Shown here piece by piece: positions 32,357-38,460 of a DNA stretch of 38,460 nt. The stretch is from Dehalococcoidia bacterium (GTDB lineage: Bacteria > Chloroflexota > Dehalococcoidia > UBA3495), in the NCBI GenBank assembly GCA_002730485.1, contig PCAH01000033.1, positions 1-38,460 on the forward strand, read 5' to 3'. Under the pieces are notes generated by a model. The model made no database searches, had not been told where the DNA came from, and saw only the letters and a list, made by a program, of their open reading frames with translations. The position numbers and the translations under genes are program-made. Within the stretch, counting starts at the first letter, position 1; each line of letters starts with the position of its first letter.

Positions 32357-33523
32357 ATGAAATCTACGGCTGATGTGGTAATCGTTGGTGGTGGGGTTAT
32401 TGGCACAAGCTTGCTGTTCAATTTGGGCAGATTGGGCGTGACCGACACCTTGCTCTTGGAGAAGGACGTGCTTGGCTCGGGGTCAACGGGTCGTTCCCAG
32501 GCCATCTGCCGGATGCATTATTCCAACCCGGTGACTGCCATCATGGCGTGGGAGAGCCTGGGTATCTTCAGCAACTTCAAGGAAGTGGTGGGCGGCGAAT
32601 CGGGGTTCGTGGAGACCGGCTACCTGGTGGTGGTGACGGCTGAGGATAGTGTAGGCCTGGCCCGAAACGTGTCCATGCAATACGGACTGGGCATAGATAC
32701 CATGCGAGTGACTGCAGCCGATCTTGAGGACATCGCGCCAATGGTCGCTGTATATGAAGACGAGTTCATGGCCTGGGAACCCCAATCAGGCTACGCCGAT
32801 CCCTATATGGTCACCACATCATACGGAGTGCGAGCCAGGGAGATGGGAGCAGAGATCTCACTGCGCAACCCGGCCACGTCCATCGAGGTTGAGGGCGGTC
32901 GAGTCAAGGCTGTGGTAACCGCTGAAGGCCGGGTGGAGACACCGATAGCTGTCGTAGCCGCTGGACCCTGGTCGAAGCAGGTGCTTGGTGATATGGGTGT
33001 CGATGTTCCGTTGGTGCCGGTGCGGCATCAGGTGGCGTCCCTGACACGGCCGGTGGATAAACTGCCGCTGCACCCCACGGTTGGCGATATCGCCCAGTCG
33101 TTCTCGTTCCGGCCTGACGGCAGTTCTTTGACCATGATGGGATTTGGACCAGAGGAAGAAGTCGACCTGGAGACCTATAACCAGGGTGTGGACATGGATG
33201 AGATGGCCAGCGCTCTGGGCCGTTTGGCCAACCGGATCCCCGCCATGGAAGACGCGTATTTTAGGGGCGGCTGGTCTGGGCTGTTCACCACCACTCCCGA
33301 CTGGCATCCCATTCTGGACGCGGTGCCTGGTATTGAAGGCCTCTACTGCGCCGTTGGTTTCAGCGGCCACGGGTTCAAGCTCTCCCCCATGATCGGTGTC
33401 ACCATGGCTGAACTTATCGTAGAGGGTGTATCCAACAGCGTGGATATCTCTCCGCTGCGTTTCAACCGGTTCGAAGAAGGTGATCTTCTGGAGTCCAGTT
33501 ACCGCTACCGAGTCCTAGCCTAA
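32357..33523 (+). CDS. FAD-dependent oxidoreductase (DAO / sarcosine oxidase-like)
   Basis: A 388-aa flavoprotein. The N-terminal dinucleotide-binding motif is VVIVGGGVIG (G11-G16), followed by ELEKDV-type LLLEKDVLGSGSTGRSQAI. The C-terminus has GLYCAVGFSGHGFKLSPMIG, which contacts FAD in the DAO family. It oxidises an amine, sarcosine-like or dimethylglycine-like substrate by family inference. ATG 32357 is preferred over TTG 32351 because AGGGG lies 9 nt upstream of the former. Possible Cys-regulated neighbour of the reductase operon, but with its own direction. Confidence 0.9.
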   Translation: MKSTADVVIVGGGVIGTSLLFNLGRLGVTDTLLLEKDVLGSGSTGRSQAICRMHYSNPVTAIMAWESLGIFSNFKEVVGGESGFVETGYLVVVTAEDSVGLARNVSMQYGLGIDTMRVTAADLEDIAPMVAVYEDEFMAWEPQSGYADPYMVTTSYGVRAREMGAEISLRNPATSIEVEGGRVKAVVTAEGRVETPIAVVAAGPWSKQVLGDMGVDVPLVPVRHQVASLTRPVDKLPLHPTVGDIAQSFSFRPDGSSLTMMGFGPEEEVDLETYNQGVDMDEMASALGRLANRIPAMEDAYFRGGWSGLFTTTPDWHPILDAVPGIEGLYCAVGFSGHGFKLSPMIGVTMAELIVEGVSNSVDISPLRFNRFEEGDLLESSYRYRVLA

Positions 33524-33535
33524 CTGGCCAGCCAG

Positions 33536-33558
33536 CCAGCACAGCTGGGTTTTGTTTT
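33536..33558 (+). terminator. Short intrinsic terminator after the FAD oxidoreductase
   Basis: CCAGC-aca-GCTGG followed by GTTTTGTTTT. It sits directly before the GTG start at 33564, so the next gene needs either readthrough or an unrecognised promoter in the FAD gene. Confidence 0.6.
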
Positions 33559-33563
33559 AGAAC

Positions 33564-34763
33564 GTGTTTACTATAACCAAACGACTTTTCTTGCCCTCGG
33601 TAATTGTGTTGGTGTTGCTAGGCGCCGTGCAGGGCGGTGATAACCCGTCCCCTAGTGCCGTGGCAATTGGGCCGCACAAGTACAGCCTGCTGCGTTGGGA
33701 GTTGCAGAACTTCTCTGACAAGTGGATCCACAAGTTCAACGGCATTCTCCCATGGAACTCGGAGCCGCCCCGGGAAGTCAGGATTGCTCAAGCCCAGGAA
33801 TTCTTTGACCTGAAGACTCGGATTAGAGACCTGGATCGGGATTCAGAGTCTGATAATTCAGAACTGATTGCAGAATTGGAAAAGCGGCGCCGGGACATAC
33901 AATCGGATGTGGAAGAGACCATGGAGTCGGAAATCAGTTCGATTCTCGTCGAAGAAGGGTTCTCGTCCCGCATAGGAGTCATCTTTCCGCCGGTAGACGT
34001 GGTCTATGCGGCGTCGCCTGGGGCCTTGATCACTTCGCCCAGGGACCGTATCGTCCAGATAGATTCCACCCTTTTGAAACCGGGTCTATCAAGCTCGGTG
34101 CGCGACGAGCTGGAGGAGCTTATCTTCCTGGAAGATGATGTATCGGCGCTGATAGTCAGCACCGGTGGGGTCGCCACCTACCCCAGCGTGGTGTCGGACT
34201 CCATGTCGTTGCATGACTCCTTGATCATCACGGCCCACGAATGGTTGCATCATTGGTTCTTCTTCCAGCCCCTGGGGCAACACTTCTGGGACAGCGGCGA
34301 CATGACCACCCTGAACGAGACTGCAGCAAGTATTGGCGGTGAGCTGATCGGTGACCGGGCTTTTACAGCGATGACCGGAGAAATGGTTAACCGCGAGCCG
34401 GCTAGCCCAGATGACGATCTGGACCCGGACGAGTTTGACTTCAATTCGGAGATGCGAGAGACGCGCCTGACCACCGAAGAAATGCTGGCCAACGGGCAGA
34501 GCGTGGAGGCGGAATCCTACATGAACGACCGGCGGCAATTCATGGAAGACAACGGCTATTTCATCCGCAAACTCAACCAGGCATTCTTCGCCTTTCACGG
34601 CTCTTATGCCACCGGGGTTGGATCAATCAGTCCGATAGGCGACCAGCTGGAAGCACTGGAGGAAAGCTCAGGGAGTCTGGAAGAGTTCTTGAAGACTGTA
34701 GGGGAGTTCAAGCGGGTATCGGATTTGGACGATTACTTGGGGGAGGCGTTTCCCCCATCCTAA
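33564..34763 (+). CDS. Secreted HExxH metallopeptidase-like protein
   Basis: A 399-aa protein with an N-terminal signal peptide or anchor (KRLFLPSVIVLVLLGAVQG, about 6-24). It contains a zinc-binding HEWLHH (HExxH at 225-229), followed by NETAASIGGE (251-260), where E252 could be the third zinc ligand as in gluzincins. The central section (75-130) is acidic and helical with coiled-coil character. I do not know the family; the peptidase assignment is inferred from motif spacing. Start is GTG with no good ribosome-binding site. Confidence 0.72.
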   Translation: MFTITKRLFLPSVIVLVLLGAVQGGDNPSPSAVAIGPHKYSLLRWELQNFSDKWIHKFNGILPWNSEPPREVRIAQAQEFFDLKTRIRDLDRDSESDNSELIAELEKRRRDIQSDVEETMESEISSILVEEGFSSRIGVIFPPVDVVYAASPGALITSPRDRIVQIDSTLLKPGLSSSVRDELEELIFLEDDVSALIVSTGGVATYPSVVSDSMSLHDSLIITAHEWLHHWFFFQPLGQHFWDSGDMTTLNETAASIGGELIGDRAFTAMTGEMVNREPASPDDDLDPDEFDFNSEMRETRLTTEEMLANGQSVEAESYMNDRRQFMEDNGYFIRKLNQAFFAFHGSYATGVGSISPIGDQLEALEESSGSLEEFLKTVGEFKRVSDLDDYLGEAFPPS

Positions 34764-34790
34764 CCTTCCCCCGCGACGGGGGAAGGGACT
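34753..34790. repeat. Palindromic repeat, copy 1, overlapping the stop of the metallopeptidase-like gene
   Basis: CCCCATCCTAACCTTCCCCC-gcgac-GGGGGAAGGGACT. The first TAA in it is the stop of the gene ending at 34763. The same sequence recurs at 35824-35859. Confidence 0.75.
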
Positions 34791-34810
34791 CATTTCTTCT
34801 CGTCCCGGGC

Positions 34811-35785
34811 TTAATTACCCAGCAGCGTTTGTGGGCGGTTTTTGAGGATGTCTTCCGCTCGGGACATGATTTCGCGGATGATGTAGGACGCAGGTTCTAC
34901 GGAACGGATTAGGCCGGATGCCGATCCGGCGCGTGCTGGGGCTGTTGTGGCGTCTTCGGCCGCGACGGCGGCGGCGATGACTTCCCTTAATTCGCTTTGT
35001 CGTTCCATCATCTCGGCTTCGCGTCCGTGCCAGGTGTCGGTGAAGGTATTGGCAATCACGCGGTCTCCAATGCTGTGTGGGAACGGCGCATCAGTAACCA
35101 GGTCGTAGACTTTCGTATTGATAGTATCGTCGGCATCGGCGATTACCACCTGGCCCTTGGCCCATTCAGCCCCAGCCCACTCCAGACTGGCGACGAATCG
35201 AGTGCCCAGCCAAACACCCTCGGCGCCCAGCATTAGAGCGGCGGCCAGACCAGGCCCGTCGGCGATCCCGCCGGCAGCCACAACGGGTATATCTCCTGCG
35301 ATCTTGACCACCGCCCTGACGAAGGAAAGCGTCCCCATATGGCTGCCGTGTCCTCCAGCTTCGCTGCCCTGGGCGACAATTACGTCGGCACCGGCGGCCA
35401 CCGCCTTCTTCGCATCGGCCAAGGTTTGTACTTGGGCAAGCGACTTTACTCCGGCTGCTTTGGCCTGGGCGATGAATTCGGTCGGGTCAGCGAAGGAACA
35501 ACCCACGGCGGCCACCTTAGCCTCCAGTGCGGCTTCGATGTTTTTTTCTATGCCGGACGCAGAGTTTATGAAGCCGACCCCAAAGGGCAGATCGGTCTTA
35601 TCCCTGACGGCCTGAATCTGTTCCTTGAGCCAGGTGGGGTCTGGGTCCAAGGTGGCGCCAATCATCCCGAAGGCGCCGGTTCTGGTCACGGCAGAGGCTA
35701 GTTCAGCAGTGGCAGTCCCGGTCATTGGGGCGTTGATTATGGGAAAGTCTATTCCGAGTTCGGAGCAGAGTTTGGTGGTTATCAT
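34811..35785 (-). CDS. Nitronate monooxygenase family protein (2-nitropropane dioxygenase type)
   Basis: A 324-aa FMN-binding TIM barrel. PIINAPMTGTATAELASAV is the N-terminal FMN segment, DVIVAQGSEAGGHGSH carries the flavin phosphate-binding and catalytic-His region, and VVAAGGIADGPGLAAALMLGAEGVWLGTRF is the C-terminal nucleotide-binding block. It oxidises alkyl nitronates by family knowledge; enoyl-ACP reductase-like FabK is the main alternative. Flanked on both sides by the same palindromic repeat. Confidence 0.9.
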   Translation of the reverse strand: MITTKLCSELGIDFPIINAPMTGTATAELASAVTRTGAFGMIGATLDPDPTWLKEQIQAVRDKTDLPFGVGFINSASGIEKNIEAALEAKVAAVGCSFADPTEFIAQAKAAGVKSLAQVQTLADAKKAVAAGADVIVAQGSEAGGHGSHMGTLSFVRAVVKIAGDIPVVAAGGIADGPGLAAALMLGAEGVWLGTRFVASLEWAGAEWAKGQVVIADADDTINTKVYDLVTDAPFPHSIGDRVIANTFTDTWHGREAEMMERQSELREVIAAAVAAEDATTAPARAGSASGLIRSVEPASYIIREIMSRAEDILKNRPQTLLGN

Positions 35786-35823
35786 GGCTGGTCTCCTGGT
35801 GATTGGTTGGTGGAAGCGCGTCG

Positions 35824-35859
35824 CCCCATCCTAACCTTCCCCCACTGGGGGAAGGGACT
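35824..35859. repeat. Palindromic repeat, copy 2
   Basis: CCCCATCCTAACCTTCCCCC-act-GGGGGAAGGGACT, the same as 34753-34790 apart from the loop. It lies between the nitronate monooxygenase start and the NurA gene end. Confidence 0.75.
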
Positions 35860-35874
35860 AGCTATTCCAGATGC

Positions 35875-37086
35875 TTAAACCCAAGGTGAACGTTTGGAGC
35901 GGTCTTTTTGGGAGGTGGCGGCGGTTAGGCCCTGACGTTCTAGGGAGTCGGTCAGCATACGACGAAAGACTCGACGGTCTCCCGCGCTGACAACTGCCTG
36001 CTCGTGGGACTCCGAGATGGCCACCGGGTAGCCCTGGCCACGCTGGCATTGGTCCCAGACCAGGCCGTGGGCTAAGGAGAGTAGTGTTTCGTTTTTGGCC
36101 ACCCACTTGGGTATTTCGACCCGACCGATCTCCTCCCCCGCGTTTATGTAGAAGAAATAGACCTTGTTGGACTCGTTGTATGAATCCCTGGAGACCGAGG
36201 AGTTGGTCTTGTAGACCGGAGAGCGCCAGCCGGGCTCCAAAAGCCTCTCAAACAGGTCTCGGTCCAAGAACTCGTTGGCACCGTTGCAAGGCTGCTGGGT
36301 AGAACGGCGGTTGTTGCAGGACTGGGTGCAGATGGTGACATCGTGGGGGCAGAGGGAGCAGCGCACCGCGTTTATGGCCTCGGTGCTCCGTGGGTAGGAC
36401 ACATAGGCTGCAAGGGCCACAGGACGGGTCTCGGCCAGTCCTTCCAGCCGGTTCATCACGGGGAGTAACCCGTCGCCAACGATGGCGTCAGTGATGTAAG
36501 GACGGTAGGCCTGGCCGGATAGCGGCCACATCACCAGAGAGCCGTCGACCAGGCCCAATACCGGCAGGTTCGGAGGGCACTGCTCGATGGTGTTGGCCAA
36601 AGTCTCCAGCTCTTTCACGGTGCGCACCAGTCCCAGCAGGCCGCCGCTGATCATTTCCTCGCCGGTTGAGCTGGCTGGGTCGGTGATGTACAGCTCTTCC
36701 TGGGTGGTGGCCAGATGGGGTTCGCTGAAGAGTGTGGCGTCGGGTTTTGCGCCGTAGGTCAGCACACAGCCGCCAAAGTTGAGCAGGTAGCAGGCAACGG
36801 GCAGGTGCCGGTCCACATCGATATGGGAGCCGTCCACGGCGGCTACGACCCAATCGGCCAACGGTGGCGGCGGTGGGTAGACGCCGAGCAACGATTCCTC
36901 CACTTCGGCGGCAAGGTACGGTCGCTGTTTGGTAACGGAAGTCTTCTCGGCAGCGGTGTCGGGGTCGATGCCCGACGCAGAATTAATCAGGGCCGTCAGC
37001 CGTTCTTCGCGGGCCTTGCTGGCGCCGCGCACCGATTGGGTGAATTTGTCCAACTGCAGGACCGTCTGTCCCATGTCCAGTCCCAA
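35875..37086 (-). CDS. nurA: NurA-domain nuclease-like protein
   Basis: A 403-aa protein with the NurA signature: WVVAAVDGSHIDVDRHLP (catalytic Asp of the AVDGS strand), PVLGLVDGSLVMWPL (second D-G-S) and a C-terminal ISESHEQAVVSAGDRRVFRRML that resembles the NurA end. NurA is a 5'-3' DNA nuclease, usually working with HerA in end resection. No herA is seen in the window. TTG at 37086 is used, with AAGGA 9 nt upstream; ATG 37074 is an alternative. It is 49 nt downstream of selB on the same strand. Confidence 0.7.
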   Translation of the reverse strand: MGLDMGQTVLQLDKFTQSVRGASKAREERLTALINSASGIDPDTAAEKTSVTKQRPYLAAEVEESLLGVYPPPPPLADWVVAAVDGSHIDVDRHLPVACYLLNFGGCVLTYGAKPDATLFSEPHLATTQEELYITDPASSTGEEMISGGLLGLVRTVKELETLANTIEQCPPNLPVLGLVDGSLVMWPLSGQAYRPYITDAIVGDGLLPVMNRLEGLAETRPVALAAYVSYPRSTEAINAVRCSLCPHDVTICTQSCNNRRSTQQPCNGANEFLDRDLFERLLEPGWRSPVYKTNSSVSRDSYNESNKVYFFYINAGEEIGRVEIPKWVAKNETLLSLAHGLVWDQCQRGQGYPVAISESHEQAVVSAGDRRVFRRMLTDSLERQGLTAATSQKDRSKRSPWV

Positions 37087-37135
37087 ATTATTCTTTCCTT
37101 TTGGTGACTTTTGCTTTGGTTAATTCCAACCGGTG

Positions 37136-38460
37136 CTATCTCAAGGCGCGTTCGTCGCCGTTGCGGCGGGTGATCTGCTGTTGGTCCAGGTGTTCCATCA
37201 GGGGCAGGATGTATTTGCGGCTGCTGTCGAACATGGTCCGGGCTTCGGCCACGGTGATATTTCCCTGGGCCTTGAGGTGCTCGATGATCTTGTCGGTCAT
37301 GGTCTTGTAGGCTGCGGCGTCGAAGATAACACCTTCAGCGACACGGACGACCTTGCCCTGATCGATCAGGACTCCCAGCAACTCCGAGCTGACCTTCACA
37401 TCGGTGGATGGAGAATACGGGTCTTTTTGCAGGGAATTCAAGTAGGCGGCAGCTTCTTCTTCCATCTTTGGCGTCAGAGTAATCTCGTGTTCGGGCAGGC
37501 GTAGGGACTGTCGGTCATCAACCACTACTTGTTCCTCGACCAGCCTCACCAGCGCCCGTTGGTAGACCGGTTGGGAAAGGTCCAGACGACTGCGTATCTC
37601 CTGGGCTGGCGCGCCCTGCCTGAGGGGGTATTGGGTGTGGTAAAGCTGGAGCGCGGACGCTACTTTGCTTTTGAGGATGTTCCAGCCCTGGGCCGAATAG
37701 ACCACAGCGTCGGCATCGGAGCCAAAGTCGCCCAGGGTTACGATCTCTCCCTCGTCTGCCAACTGACTCACCCGGGCCGAGACTTCTTCCCGGGGCAGGT
37801 TTGAGCGTTGGGAGAGGGTGGTCATGTCGCATGGACCCCATTGCTCCGCTACGCTGATGATGATGTCACCACCGGTGCCCTGGTCCAGGGTCATCATCCG
37901 TTCGATGACATCGTCGTCAAAACGACGGTAGCGGCGTCTCGGGTTGGGGTCAACGATCTGTCCGCCGCCCAGGGTGTCCTCAGCGGAACGGATCACAAAG
38001 AAGTCGCCCTTCACCACTGGCAGCGGGTCTGTGAGCAGCAATTGCACCCAGCCTTCCTCTCCGGCGGTCAACCGTTCGGCATCAAGGAGCCTGACCCTGG
38101 CTGGGGACTCGCTGGTGAACAGATGAAAGGTCACGCCCTGGTTGTGTTTCAGGGGATTGGGGGCGTTCTTGACCATGCGCAGGCGGGCGTCCAGGCGGTA
38201 CGTGGGCTTGAGCCAGCCGGGGATAGTCAGTATCTCTCCGCGTTCGACCTCGTCCTTGGAAAGGCCGGATAGGTTCACTGCCAGACGTACTCCGGGGTCT
38301 GTGGCATCGACCTTGGTCTTGTGACTCTGCAGGCCCCTGACTCTGGCCTTTTGCCCGGAGCCGGCGAGTTCCACTTCCTGTCCCACGGTCAGTGTGCCGT
38401 CGATCAGGGTGCCGGTGACCACCGTGCCGAAACCGGAGATGGTGAAGCAGCGGTCGATGG
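37136..38460 (-). CDS. selB: Selenocysteine-specific elongation factor SelB (N-terminal GTPase domain beyond the window)
   Basis: The right edge opens inside EF-Tu-like domain II (IDRCFTISGFGTVVTGTLID, the SelB-type stretch), then domain III (KPTYRLDARLRMVKNAPNPLKHNQGV and so on), and the C-terminal winged-helix domains that bind the SECIS. The end is diagnostic: DSSRKYILPLMEHLDQQQITRRNGDERALR (read in parts). About 441 codons are visible and the frame continues past the edge, so the ATG/GTG near 38422 is internal. SelB brings Sec-tRNA to UGA codons. Probable operon selB-nurA-nitronate monooxygenase. Confidence 0.93.
   Translation of the reverse strand, partial: IDRCFTISGFGTVVTGTLIDGTLTVGQEVELAGSGQKARVRGLQSHKTKVDATDPGVRLAVNLSGLSKDEVERGEILTIPGWLKPTYRLDARLRMVKNAPNPLKHNQGVTFHLFTSESPARVRLLDAERLTAGEEGWVQLLLTDPLPVVKGDFFVIRSAEDTLGGGQIVDPNPRRRYRRFDDDVIERMMTLDQGTGGDIIISVAEQWGPCDMTTLSQRSNLPREEVSARVSQLADEGEIVTLGDFGSDADAVVYSAQGWNILKSKVASALQLYHTQYPLRQGAPAQEIRSRLDLSQPVYQRALVRLVEEQVVVDDRQSLRLPEHEITLTPKMEEEAAAYLNSLQKDPYSPSTDVKVSSELLGVLIDQGKVVRVAEGVIFDAAAYKTMTDKIIEHLKAQGNITVAEARTMFDSSRKYILPLMEHLDQQQITRRNGDERALR

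Overview
The window looks like chromosomal DNA of an uncultivated marine Chloroflexota, most like the SAR202 or Dehalococcoidia lineages. The main reason is five paralogous luciferase-like (LLM/FMNO) flavin monooxygenases in about 17 kb, next to a nitronate monooxygenase, acyl-CoA dehydrogenase, SDR, HAD dehalogenase-like protein and acetyl-CoA synthetase. The lineage is inferred from gene content only. There are no rRNA or tRNA genes, no CRISPR array and no complete insertion sequence. Genes are dense on both strands and several start with TTG or GTG.

Left part (1-12,000): a 704-residue minus-strand protein runs off the left edge. It joins a periplasmic Cache sensor to what looks like a pentameric ligand-gated ion channel (pLGIC). 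Next come an SDR, an unknown 133-aa protein, an acyl-CoA dehydrogenase and a 57-aa membrane microprotein ending at a bidirectional terminator. A minus-strand operon follows: a two-domain rhodanese and two DUF1330 paralogs. The catalytic Cys codon of the rhodanese is UGA, followed by a SECIS-like hairpin, so it is probably a selenoprotein. Then come an LLM oxidoreductase, acetyl-CoA synthetase behind a hairpin-rich leader, a higBA toxin-antitoxin pair and a second LLM gene.

Middle (12,000-24,000): an ABC exporter; a cluster of long palindromic repeats around a GIY-YIG gene with an in-frame TAG; a minus-strand set of gamma-glutamyltransferase, CCG-domain protein and LLM gene; a plus-strand operon of peroxiredoxin, alpha/beta hydrolase (nucleophile Ser replaced by Ala), HAD protein and LLM gene; then a methyltransferase and a fifth LLM gene.

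Right part (24,000-38,460): a complete pstSCAB-phoU phosphate operon, with two tandem 64-bp copies of the phoU start region forming overlapping mini-ORFs; a small membrane protein; and hemD with a sirohaem nitrite/sulfite reductase. The reductase is preceded by a promoter, a five-cysteine leader peptide and an intrinsic terminator, which looks like a cysteine attenuator. Then come an FAD oxidoreductase, a secreted HExxH protein, a nitronate monooxygenase flanked by palindromic repeats, a NurA-domain nuclease and the C-terminal part of SelB. SelB is the selenocysteine-specific elongation factor, so its presence here independently supports reading the rhodanese UGA as selenocysteine.

The most notable items are the Sec-rhodanese with SelB, the Cache-pLGIC fusion, the Cys-rich leader attenuator and the coupled mini-ORF array before phoU.
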